The notes under the pieces are model-generated. The model saw only the letters and a list, made by a program, of their open reading frames with translations. It had not been told where the DNA came from and did no database searches. Below, in pieces: positions 6,146-12,338 of a stretch of DNA of 12,338 bases. Position 1 is the first letter of the stretch; every line of letters begins with the position of its first letter. The translations under genes were made by a program, and so were the position numbers. Source of the stretch: Bacillota bacterium (GTDB taxonomy: Bacteria; Bacillota; Clostridia; Clostridiales; Clostridiaceae); NCBI GenBank assembly GCA_023427705.1, contig JAEZAL010000050.1, forward strand, positions 1 to 12,338. The letters run 5' to 3'.

Positions 6146-6601
6146 TTAATTCTCTAAAAATGATTCGCTAATTTGGGTTTTAGAATAGCCTAAAGTTATT
6201 CCTAGGCTTACAAAATCTTCAACAAGCGTTAAATAATGGTCTTCAGAAGGTGATATAATTAAATCATTTAAATCTATAAATAAATTTAAAAATTGATCGC
6301 TTAAACAATAATCATTTGGCTTTATTGCTATCTCTTCTATAGAAGTATAATTTTTATCTATACCTATAGATAAAATCGTAGCAAAGCAATCTAAAAACTT
6401 TTCAAATAAAGCTTCTTTGTTTACTTCAGAATCTTCTCCAATCCAATATTTATAACATTTTGTTTCATCAGCTAGATGACTTATTTTAGTATGTAGCTCT
6501 AGATTTTTTCTAGCCCAAATTTTATACTCACTTAAGTTGCTGTCAATTATAAGTTGTTTATTTCTTTCTATTTGAGCCTCAAAAAAAGACTTAATTTCCA
6601 T
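6146..6601 (-). CDS. dUTPase-like protein (all-alpha NTP pyrophosphatase fold), probably degenerate
   Basis: A 151-aa all-helical protein related to the dimeric dUTPase_2 family, which hydrolyses dUTP to dUMP. Similarity is seen at LHTKISHLADETKCYKYW (36-53; family form VELGELANETRCFKYW), at EKFLDCFATILSIGI (67-81; family EEYVDGLHFILSLG) and at FVSLGITLGYS (130-140). However, the metal-binding ExxE appears as Lys39-x2-His42, and the ExxD as Lys68-x2-Asp71; only Glu46 and Asp71 remain. The chain stops after ESFLEN, before the usual basic KNxxNHxRQ tail. It may have lost catalysis or gained another role. Start choice: AGGAGG directly abuts the ATG at 6607 but is 6 nt from the ATG at 6601, so the latter is preferred. 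Monocistronic, with a terminator. Confidence 0.65.
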   Translation of the reverse strand: MEIKSFFEAQIERNKQLIIDSNLSEYKIWARKNLELHTKISHLADETKCYKYWIGEDSEVNKEALFEKFLDCFATILSIGIDKNYTSIEEIAIKPNDYCLSDQFLNLFIDLNDLIISPSEDHYLTLVEDFVSLGITLGYSKTQISESFLEN

Positions 6602-6723
6602 AAACATCCTCCTGGCTTTTTGGATTTACCATATACTATTTTACAGAATTAATTTATAAAAGAAAAGGAGGGAAAACGAATACAAAAAAATAATTTTTTG
6701 ATATTATAGAATTTTTGAATTAA

Positions 6724-6764
6724 ATAAAAAATTTCTACTCTATACCAGAATAGAAATTTCTTTT
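6724..6764. terminator. Bidirectional terminator after the 2H-phosphoesterase-like gene
   Basis: AAATTTCTA (6729-6737) pairs with TAGAAATTT (6751-6759), with an inner TCT/AGA helix after a one-base mismatch. T-rich tails occur on both strands (6761-6765 and the complement of 6724-6730). Its main job is probably to end the minus-strand gene that stops at 6774. Confidence 0.72.
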
Positions 6765-6773
6765 TATACTTAT

Positions 6774-7316
6774 TTATAAATATAAATTCTTTTTTAAAGG
6801 ATAACTCTTTATTAATGTTTCTCTTTTGTTATTTGAAAATCTCCATAATTCAATTCTATCTACCTTTAAAGTATCACATTTAGGTTTGAAGTTTACTTCA
6901 CCATCTATCTTTTTCATATCTCTTGGAATAAAATTAAGGTTAGCTAAAGATATATGCATTGATGGTTCGCTAGAAGTATCTTGAACATTAAATCCATGTA
7001 GCCTTAATGTATCATTCATCAATCTATTCATTCTTTTAATATACCCAACATCTTCAATTTTAATATTTAAGGTTTTGTTAGTTTCTGAAACAGAAACTTC
7101 TTTTAATAATTGAACCTTAAAATTCTTATATGGTTTAACTATTTTATCTATTACAAGATCTAATTTATCTATATTAGGATTCTCTATTATTTCTAAAGGT
7201 ATATAAGGGGCTGGAGAATTTCTGTTTGCCCTAAACTTTTTAGAAAGATTCTTTTGTATAGGATTTAAATTTTTATATGATTCATCATCAAATAATGCAA
7301 CTAAGTAATATTTCAT
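6774..7316 (-). CDS. 2H-phosphoesterase (LigT/RNA-ligase-like) family protein
   Basis: A 180-aa protein with the layout of the 2H phosphoesterase / 2'-5' RNA ligase-like superfamily: an N-terminal strand KYYLVALFD, two symmetric lobes, and the second signature MHISLANL (120-127) containing His121-x-Ser123. At the position of the first H-x-T/S signature the protein reads PYIPLEI (37-43), so Tyr38-x-Pro40 replaces the first catalytic His and Thr. Known relatives cleave 2',3'-cyclic or 2',5'-linked phosphoesters in nucleotides or RNA; with one His missing, activity is doubtful. GAGAGG lies 8 nt before the ATG. Own terminator; promoter not clear. Two codons before the stop the C-terminus is basic and hydrophobic (KKNLYL). 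The family call rests on pattern recognition only. Confidence 0.65.
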   Translation of the reverse strand: MKYYLVALFDDESYKNLNPIQKNLSKKFRANRNSPAPYIPLEIIENPNIDKLDLVIDKIVKPYKNFKVQLLKEVSVSETNKTLNIKIEDVGYIKRMNRLMNDTLRLHGFNVQDTSSEPSMHISLANLNFIPRDMKKIDGEVNFKPKCDTLKVDRIELWRFSNNKRETLIKSYPLKKNLYL

Positions 7317-7613
7317 AGCTTCAGCCTCTCATATTATATTTATTTACATATATTTTTATTGTAAAAAAACTATTTTATAAATTATAACATATTACAGAAA
7401 ATTAAAAAAGATTATATAATTTAAAAATTTTATTGATATTTTATATTAAAGTACGCAAAAAGCCATTTTGGAAGAAAAAACGCTATTTAATTAAATTATT
7501 TTTATGTTATAATGTTAAATGTAAGTTTTTAAGTAAGTTACATAGAATGGATAATTGTTGAAATAATAGGAAACATTAATATATATATATAAATTATGAT
7601 AAGGGTGAAACGG
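7317..7613. other. Divergent intergenic region upstream of murA
   Basis: Very AT-rich spacer between the minus-strand 2H gene and murA. It holds the murA promoter (7486-7513) and an approximately 95-nt leader, which includes an AT dinucleotide run at 7580-7590. No further ORF, RNA gene or clear riboswitch fold was found. Confidence 0.6.
7486..7513 (+). promoter_or_regulatory. Promoter of the murA operon (extended -10)
   Basis: Perfect -10 TATAAT (7508-7513) preceded by TG (TGTTATAAT), an extended -10. The -35 is weak (TTTAAT, 7486-7491, 16-bp spacer), as is usual when an extended -10 is present. Confidence 0.6.
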
Positions 7614-8876
7614 ATGGAAAAGTTAGTTATAAATGGAGGAAAAGTTTTAAAAGGATCAGTTGATATAAATGGTGCTAAAAATTCAGCTGTTGCTATACTA
7701 CCAGCTGCTATAATGGCTAGCGAGGGGAAGTGCATTATTGATAATGTGCCAGACATAGAAGATGTTCATTGTCTTGAAAGAATATTAGCAAGCCTTGGAT
7801 GTACAATTAATAAAATAGATAACAATACTATAGAAATAGATGCTACAGATGTTACAAGTGTTAATGCATGTACTGATGATGTTAGAAGAATGAGAGCTTC
7901 ATATTATTTTATAGGAGCTTTATTATCAAGATTTAAAAAAGCAAGAGTAGAACTTCCAGGGGGATGCCCTATTGGGGTTAGACCAATAGATCAACATATT
8001 AAAGGTTTTGAAGCTTTAGGAGCTAATGTTACTATTGAACATGGAGCAGTTACAATTGAAGCAGAAAAACTTCATGGAGCAAATATATTTTTTGATGTAG
8101 TTACTGTAGGAGCAACTATTAATGTTATGATTGCAGCAACACTAGCAGAAGGTACTACTGTACTTGAAAATGTTGCGAAGGAACCTCATGTTGTTGATGT
8201 AGCAAACTTCCTAAACTCTATGGGAGCAGACATTAAAGGTGCTGGAACAGATGTAATTAGAATAAAAGGTGTTGAAAAATTAGTAGGATGTAATTATAGT
8301 GTTATTCCAGATCAAATAGAAGCAGGAACATTCATGATTGCTGCTGCAGCAACTAAAGGAGATGTAACTATAAATAATGTTATCCCAAAACACTTAGAAT
8401 CTATTGCAGCTAAACTTATAGAAATGGGTGCCATAGTAGAAGAAGGAGACGATAGTGTTAGAGTTTATGTAGAGGGTGACTTAAAAGGAGTTAATGTTAA
8501 GACAGCTCCTTATCCAGGATTCCCAACAGATGTACAACAACCTATGTCAGCACTATTAAGTACAGTACCAGGAAAAAGTTTAATTGCAGAAACTATTTGG
8601 GAAAGTAGACATAAACATATAGATGAGCTTAAAAAAATGGGAGCTACTATAAAAGTTGAAGGTAGAACTGCAATAATTGAAGGTCAAGATAAATTAGTTG
8701 GAGCAAAAGTAATAGCAACAGACTTAAGAGCTGGAGCAGCTATGGTTATAGCTGGATTAGTAGCAGAAGGTGTTACTGAAATATACGAAATTGAACATAT
8801 AGATAGAGGATATCCTCATATAGAAAACAAGTTCGCAGCCCTAGGTGCAGAGATTACTAGAGTCGTAGAAGAGTAA
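7614..8876 (+). CDS. murA: UDP-N-acetylglucosamine 1-carboxyvinyltransferase (MurA)
   Basis: A 420-aa enzyme that transfers enolpyruvate from PEP to UDP-GlcNAc, the first committed step of peptidoglycan synthesis in the cytoplasm. Full length and uninterrupted. Visible active-site landmarks are Lys22-Asn23 in GAKNSA, the catalytic Cys118 in PGGCPIGVRPID (the residue alkylated by fosfomycin in this family), Asp306 in FPTDVQQP, and Arg372 in DLRAG. The two-lobed inside-out alpha/beta pattern repeats through the chain. Clostridia often carry two murA paralogues and I cannot tell which this is. AAGGGTG 6 nt upstream fixes the start at 7614; an in-frame ATG at 7596 would precede that site. It heads an operon with walJ, 16-19 nt downstream. 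Confidence 0.97.
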   Translation: MEKLVINGGKVLKGSVDINGAKNSAVAILPAAIMASEGKCIIDNVPDIEDVHCLERILASLGCTINKIDNNTIEIDATDVTSVNACTDDVRRMRASYYFIGALLSRFKKARVELPGGCPIGVRPIDQHIKGFEALGANVTIEHGAVTIEAEKLHGANIFFDVVTVGATINVMIAATLAEGTTVLENVAKEPHVVDVANFLNSMGADIKGAGTDVIRIKGVEKLVGCNYSVIPDQIEAGTFMIAAAATKGDVTINNVIPKHLESIAAKLIEMGAIVEEGDDSVRVYVEGDLKGVNVKTAPYPGFPTDVQQPMSALLSTVPGKSLIAETIWESRHKHIDELKKMGATIKVEGRTAIIEGQDKLVGAKVIATDLRAGAAMVIAGLVAEGVTEIYEIEHIDRGYPHIENKFAALGAEITRVVEE

Positions 8877-8895
8877 TATCTATGGGGGAAGAATG

Positions 8896-9687
8896 ATGAA
8901 ATTTTGTTCATTATACAGTGGAAGTAGTGGAAATAGCATATTTATTGCTTCTGAAAATGCAAGGATTTTAATAGATGCGGGTTTACCAGGAAAGAAAATA
9001 GACGAAGCCTTAAAAAGTATAGGAGAAGATCCTAAAAATTTAGATGGAATTTTTGTAACCCATGAGCATTCAGATCATATTAAGGGGATTGGTGTTTTAT
9101 CCCGTAAATATGATATTCCTATTTATACAAATGCAGATACATGGAATGTGATGGAAGGGTTAATAGGAAAAATAAAAGAGCATAATATAAGAATAATGGA
9201 TAGACGTTCTACAATGTGTATAAAAGACTTAGATGTAATTTCATTTAATATACCTCATGATGCTGTTGCACCAGTTGGTTATACTGTACATTGTAAAGGT
9301 AAAAGGGCAAGTGTGACAACAGACTTTGGAATATACACAGAAGAAATAAGAGATAATATAAAGGATTCAGAAGTTATATTATTAGAAAGTAATCATGATG
9401 TTAGTATGTTAAAGTTTGGTCCATATCCATATACTTTAAAGAGAAGAATTTTAAGTGAAGTTGGCCATTTATCTAATGAAGATTGTGGAAAAGCAATAGT
9501 AGATTTAATAAATTATAAACCAAATAAAAAGATATTATTAGGACATTTAAGCGGAACTAATAATCACCCTGAATTAGCATTAGAAACTGTTAGTGGAGTT
9601 TTAAGAGAAAATAATATAATAACAAATAAAGATATTGATTTAACTATGGCTAACAGGCATAGTCCTAGTAACGTAATATTAGTTTAG
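8896..9687 (+). CDS. walJ: MBL-fold metallo-hydrolase, WalJ (YycJ) family
   Basis: A 263-aa metallo-beta-lactamase-fold hydrolase, cytoplasmic. It opens with the family sequence FCSLYSGSSGNS and has the metal motif THEHSDH (H56, H58, D60, H61), further ligands in TTDFG (Asp143) and the conserved SNHD and GHLSGTNN segments. WalJ belongs to the walRK neighbourhood in Firmicutes and is associated with cell-wall and replication/division coordination; nuclease activity has been proposed for family members. Here walRKHI are absent and walJ follows murA closely, so a shared transcript with a cell-wall gene is likely. Two adjacent ATG codons exist (8893, 8896). GGGGG upstream is 7 nt from the second, which I prefer. 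Confidence 0.92.
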   Translation: MKFCSLYSGSSGNSIFIASENARILIDAGLPGKKIDEALKSIGEDPKNLDGIFVTHEHSDHIKGIGVLSRKYDIPIYTNADTWNVMEGLIGKIKEHNIRIMDRRSTMCIKDLDVISFNIPHDAVAPVGYTVHCKGKRASVTTDFGIYTEEIRDNIKDSEVILLESNHDVSMLKFGPYPYTLKRRILSEVGHLSNEDCGKAIVDLINYKPNKKILLGHLSGTNNHPELALETVSGVLRENNIITNKDIDLTMANRHSPSNVILV

Positions 9688-9726
9688 TAAATTTAAATAA
9701 AAAACATATAAGAAGGAGAAAAAAAT

Positions 9727-10224
9727 ATGAGTTTATATAAGCAATGGACTGATATGGTAGTAGAATACGTTAAAGTAAAAGGAGAACAAGCTTTTTGGAA
9801 TGAGTATATGGAAATAGAAAAGTCTATATACAAAGAAATATTATCAAAGCATACAGAAAACTTTACTTTTACAATAAATGATTTAGCTAAAAAGCAAAAC
9901 ACAACAGCTGAATTCATTATGGGATTTGTTGACGGGGTTAACGATAGTTTAAAAAATCAATTAGATTTAGAAGAATTAACAGCAGATGAAGAAATAACTT
10001 TAGAAGTAGATTTAGAAAAGTTATACTTTAATATGTTAGATGCAAAGGCTGAATATTTATATAGCCTACCACAATGGGAAGGTATTTTCTCACCAGAAAA
10101 GAGAAAAGAAATTCAAAAGCAATATAGAGAATCTACAATGGTAAGAAATGAAAACAAAATAGGAAGAAATGACCCTTGCACATGTGGAAGTGGAAAGAAA
10201 TATAAGAAGTGTTGTGGAAAATAA
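9727..10224 (+). CDS. SEC-C metal-binding motif protein
   Basis: A 165-aa, mainly helical, acidic protein of unknown function ending in a SEC-C zinc-binding motif, GRNDPCTCGSGKKYKKCC: Cys151-x-Cys153-x8-Cys162-Cys163. This motif is found at the C-terminus of SecA, where it binds zinc and SecB or ribosomes, and also on many small bacterial proteins. The rest of the chain (residues 1-140) is not recognised, though FIMGFVDGVNDSLK and the helical VDLEKLYFNMLDAKAEYLYSL look like a conserved clostridial domain. AAGGAG sits 8 nt before the ATG. It lies 39 nt after walJ and directly before a strong terminator, so it is the last gene of the murA operon. Confidence 0.85.
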   Translation: MSLYKQWTDMVVEYVKVKGEQAFWNEYMEIEKSIYKEILSKHTENFTFTINDLAKKQNTTAEFIMGFVDGVNDSLKNQLDLEELTADEEITLEVDLEKLYFNMLDAKAEYLYSLPQWEGIFSPEKRKEIQKQYRESTMVRNENKIGRNDPCTCGSGKKYKKCCGK

Positions 10225-10234
10225 TTATGTTTGT

Positions 10235-10273
10235 AAAGAGACCTATAAATTATAGGTCTCTTTGTTTTATTTT
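10235..10273 (+). terminator. Terminator of the murA-walJ-SEC-C operon
   Basis: A perfect 13-bp stem, AAAGAGACCTATA (10235-10247) and TATAGGTCTCTTT (10251-10263), has a 3-nt loop and is followed by GTTTTATTTT. It begins 10 nt after the stop codon. Confidence 0.9.
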
Positions 10274-10293
10274 AAATGTATATCTATTATAAT
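10265..10293 (+). promoter_or_regulatory. Candidate promoter of the LUD-domain gene
   Basis: A perfect TATAAT at 10288-10293, about 30 nt before the start codon. The -35 region (TTTTAT, 17-bp spacer) is poor and overlaps the T-tract of the preceding terminator. Supported mainly by the -10 and position. Confidence 0.35.
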
Positions 10294-10324
10294 TAAAATG
10301 AGTAAATTTTTGGGAGGAGATATA

Positions 10325-10965
10325 ATGGATAATAATTTAAAATGGGTAAATGAACAAAAAGTGTTAAGAACAATAGAGTCTCTTAATAAAAACAACATGA
10401 ATGGATATTTAGTAAATACAAATGAGGAACTAATAGAAAAAATAAAGGAATTAGTTGGCGAAGGAGCTACTGTATCTTGTGGGGGATCAGTATCGTTATT
10501 TGAAACAGGGGTAATGGATCATTTAAGAAGCGGAAGGTATAAATTTCTAGATAGATATGAAGAAGGATTAAGTAAAGAAGAAATTACAAATATATTTAAA
10601 GAAAGTTTCTTTGCTGATACATATTTTGCAAGTAGTAATGCTGTGACAGAGGATGGAAAACTATATAATGTAGACGGTATGGAAATAGAGTTGCAGCAAT
10701 GCTTTTTGGACCAGAGAAGGTGATTTTAATAGTTGGGGTTAATAAGATAGTTAAAAATATAGATGAAGCAGTTATGAGAAATAGAGAAATATCAGCACCT
10801 GCAAATGCAAAAAGATTAAATAAACTAACACCTTGTACTAAAGTAGGATATTGTGTAGATTGTAAGGGAAGCGATAAGATATGTAGAGAATTTACAGTAA
10901 TATCAAGCCAAGGTGATAAGGATAGAATACATGTAATATTTATGAATAAAGAAATTGGATATTAA
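10325..10965 (+). pseudogene. LUD-domain (LutC-like, DUF162) protein, frameshifted
   Basis: Two partial reading frames belong to one gene. Frame 1 (10325-10723) starts after GGGAGGAG and encodes the N-terminal part: a helical start, the loop SCGGSVSLFETGV, and YFASSNAVTEDGKLYNVDG up to residue 118. It then runs into 14 unrelated residues and a stop. The next frame continues the family sequence from NRVAAMLFGPEKVI through IVGVNKIV, SAPANAKRLN and a Cys-rich tail (CTK-x3-YC-x2-C) to the stop at 10965. Restoring one A near 10679 (GGTATGG to GGTAATGG) joins them as VDG-N-G-NRVAAM and gives 213 aa, the normal size. LUD proteins act in lactate oxidation complexes or related metabolism. The gene is either a recent pseudogene, a phase-variable site or a sequencing error. 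The ATG at 10699 has no good ribosome site, so the second half is unlikely to be made alone. Confidence 0.85.
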
Positions 10966-11029
10966 AATAGCTAAGAAGTAAGCCTAAGAGATAATACTTC
11001 ATGAAAATTTCTTCCACTAAACTTTCAAG

Positions 11030-11094
11030 TGTATCTATTAATTTTACAATGAATTAGAAGGCATAAGTAAAATTATATAGATACATCTTTTTTA
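11030..11094 (+). terminator. Long-stem hairpin with T-run (terminator, possibly of a small RNA)
   Basis: TGTATCTAT-t-AATTTTAC (11030-11047) pairs with GTAAAATT-at-ATAGATACA (11067-11085): 17 bp with a small internal loop and a 19-nt apical loop, then TCTTTTTTA. It lies 64 nt after the LUD gene stop. It probably ends that transcript, but its size also fits the 3' end of a short non-coding RNA. Confidence 0.6.
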
Positions 11095-11122
11095 TTGAAA
11101 ACTATATTAAATAAAGGTTTTA

Positions 11123-11151
11123 TTGTGTCAAAAAGTCTATTAATAAATAAT
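11123..11151 (+). promoter_or_regulatory. Candidate promoter of the Hsp20 gene
   Basis: TTGTGT (11123-11128), a 17-bp spacer and AATAAT (11146-11151), about 36 nt before the start codon. Neither box is perfect. No CIRCE or CtsR operator is visible around it. Confidence 0.35.
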
Positions 11152-11187
11152 TATATTATATAGGAATTAATAAGTGAGGAGATCGCA

Positions 11188-11847
11188 ATGTTTGAGATGT
11201 TTCCTTTTCTATTTAATAATATAATGGGAAGTGAATTTAATAATAATAGATTAAATAATTACAATACGGTAAATAAAAATAATTACAACGGAAATGTATA
11301 TAGTGGAAACACTGATAATGGTAATTACAAATATGGAAGTTTTACTAATGGAAGTGATATAATTAATGTGTTTAGTGGTAGCTTTGCGGGAACATTTAGT
11401 AGTATATTTAATGATGTTTTCAATACTTTAATTAATAATGAGGGATTAATTAATAGTATAGTAGAAACTATAATAAATAGCGATGCTATGAGCTCTTTAA
11501 TAGAAGAAGAGGACGAAGAAGAAATAAAATTAGATTTTAGGGATTATGGTGATAGATACCTTATAGAGGGAAAGCTAGAAGGAGCAAGCAAAAAGGATAT
11601 AGACATAGATTATGAAAATGATCATATAAGTATAAAGGTAAAAAGACAGGCGTTAAAAGATAACTCACTTACAATAGCTATGATTCAAGATAAAGATTAT
11701 GCTGAAAGAAGCTTTTATGTGCCAAGGGTTGATCCAAGAAGAATTCAAGCTGTATTTAATGCAGATGTATTAAGGGTATATCTAAAAAAACTACCAGAGG
11801 TAGACGAAGGTACTACAGTGATAGATGTAGAGGAATATAGCAGTTAA
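11188..11847 (+). CDS. Hsp20/alpha-crystallin family small heat-shock protein with Asn-rich N-terminus
   Basis: A 219-aa cytoplasmic holdase-type chaperone. The alpha-crystallin domain covers about 112-202: it begins IKLDFRDYGDRYLIEGKLEGASKKDIDIDYEND, has ERSFYVPRVDPRRIQAVFNADVLRVYLKK as the second half, and shows the family's F-N-A-D-V-L-x-V-x-L-K pattern in place of the A-x-x-x-n-G-V-L signature. A possible C-terminal anchor I-x-V is seen at IDV (212-214). The N-terminal arm is long: residues 16-50 contain 14 Asn and 5 Tyr, followed by a hydrophobic, Ser/Phe-rich stretch (56-100) and an acidic run EEEDEEEE (106-112... by eye). GAGGAG lies 6 nt before ATG. rlmH follows 39 nt downstream with no terminator, so co-transcription is likely. 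Confidence 0.88.
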   Translation: MFEMFPFLFNNIMGSEFNNNRLNNYNTVNKNNYNGNVYSGNTDNGNYKYGSFTNGSDIINVFSGSFAGTFSSIFNDVFNTLINNEGLINSIVETIINSDAMSSLIEEEDEEEIKLDFRDYGDRYLIEGKLEGASKKDIDIDYENDHISIKVKRQALKDNSLTIAMIQDKDYAERSFYVPRVDPRRIQAVFNADVLRVYLKKLPEVDEGTTVIDVEEYSS

Positions 11848-11886
11848 ATAACTTAAAATATTTAAAACTTAAGAGGAGAAAATGGG

Positions 11887-12338
11887 ATGAATATAACTAT
11901 AATTTCAGTTGGTAAGTTAAAAGAAAAGTATTTAAAACAAGCAATAGATGAGTATTCTAAAAGATTATCTAGGTATTGCAAGTTAGATATTATAGAACTA
12001 CCAGATGAAAAAACACCAGACAATGCATCTGAAAAAGAGGAACAACAAATAAAAGATAAAGAAGGAGATTTAATCCTTTCAAAAATAAAAGAGAATATGC
12101 ATGTTGTTGCTATGGATTTAAAAGGTGAAAACCTAACATCCGAACAATTTGCATCATACATAGAAAACTGTGGAGTTATGGGAAACTCAAATATAGCATT
12201 TGTAATAGGTGGAAGTCTAGGTTTATCACAAAAGGTAATAAAGAGATCAAACTATAAGCTTTGCTTCTCAAAAATGACATTTCCACATCAGTTATTTAGA
12301 GTAATGTTATTAGAACAAATATATAGAGGCTTTAGAAT
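11887..12338 (+). CDS. rlmH: 23S rRNA (pseudouridine1915-N3)-methyltransferase RlmH, 3' end cut
   Basis: A SPOUT-fold methyltransferase that methylates pseudouridine 1915 in helix 69 of 23S rRNA on assembled 70S ribosomes, using SAM. 150 codons are visible. The family is about 159 aa, so only the last 9 or so residues are outside the window. The chain starts MNITIISVGKLKEKYLKQAIDEY, has the SAM-binding FVIGGSLG (105-112), and ends in the conserved KMTFPHQLFRVMLLEQIYRGFR. AGGAG lies 8 nt before ATG 11887; another ATG at 11882 is out of frame. The gene often lies near walJ at the origin side of Firmicutes chromosomes, as here. No defects seen. Confidence 0.96.
   Translation, partial: MNITIISVGKLKEKYLKQAIDEYSKRLSRYCKLDIIELPDEKTPDNASEKEEQQIKDKEGDLILSKIKENMHVVAMDLKGENLTSEQFASYIENCGVMGNSNIAFVIGGSLGLSQKVIKRSNYKLCFSKMTFPHQLFRVMLLEQIYRGFR

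Noticed and set aside
6605..6607. ATG start for the dUTPase-like gene
   Set aside because: AGGAGG directly abuts it, leaving almost no spacing; the ATG at 6601 is placed correctly.
6664..6672. Strong plus-strand Shine-Dalgarno-like AAAAGGAGGG
   Set aside because: No start codon with a useful frame follows; probably chance in purine-rich sequence.
7546..7554. DnaA-box-like TTATCCATT (minus strand)
   Set aside because: Only 7 of 9 bases match TTATCCACA and no cluster of boxes is near, so it does not support an origin.
7538..7756. Minus-strand 72-aa open frame
   Set aside because: Antisense shadow of the murA start, without a ribosome site.
9693..9917. Minus-strand 74-aa open frame
   Set aside because: Antisense to the SEC-C gene, which has a clear ribosome site and recognised motif.
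10699..10965. Independent 88-aa gene
   Set aside because: It is the in-family continuation of the LUD protein after a frameshift and has no ribosome site.
11862..12161. Minus-strand 99-aa open frame
   Set aside because: Antisense shadow of rlmH, which is clearly recognised on the plus strand.

Overview
The window is low-GC, Gram-positive chromosomal DNA, most likely from a Clostridium sensu stricto species. The composition is AT-rich, start codons are preceded by strong AGGAGG-type ribosome binding sites, four tRNA genes with encoded CCA ends form a cluster, and the helicase-loader, MurA, WalJ and RlmH proteins look clostridial. The species call is inference. The presence of helicase-loader genes and of walJ near rlmH fits a region near the chromosomal origin, but no origin is seen here.

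Layout. Positions 1-335 hold the end of a tRNA operon (Glu, partial; Val; Asp; Thr) and its terminator. Positions about 417-1012 hold no protein gene but a four-copy tandem array of a 149-bp unit. Each unit has an invariant 8-bp hairpin and a conserved GC-richer core. I do not recognise this element, and it is the most interesting signal in the window. On the minus strand follow a two-gene replication operon (DnaD/DnaB-like protein, then the DnaI-type helicase-loader ATPase, 2993 to 1025) with a clear promoter. A divergent plus-strand gene encodes an exported M23 (LytM-type) peptidase. It converges on a minus-strand subtilase gene across a shared terminator.

Positions 5635-7316 hold three short minus-strand genes: a YdcZ/DUF606 membrane protein, a dUTPase-like protein and a 2H-phosphoesterase-like protein. 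The last two appear to have lost canonical active-site residues.

From 7490 transcription is rightward. First comes a murA - walJ - SEC-C operon closed by a strong terminator: cell-wall precursor synthesis, a WalJ-type metallo-hydrolase and a small zinc-binding protein. Next is a LUD-domain (lactate-utilisation-like) gene broken by an apparent one-base deletion at 10679, then a long-stem hairpin, an Hsp20-type small heat-shock protein with an Asn-rich N-terminus, and rlmH, which runs off the right edge. The coding genes are largely housekeeping. The unusual content is the structured repeat array, the frameshifted LUD gene and a run of small enzymes with degenerate catalytic motifs.
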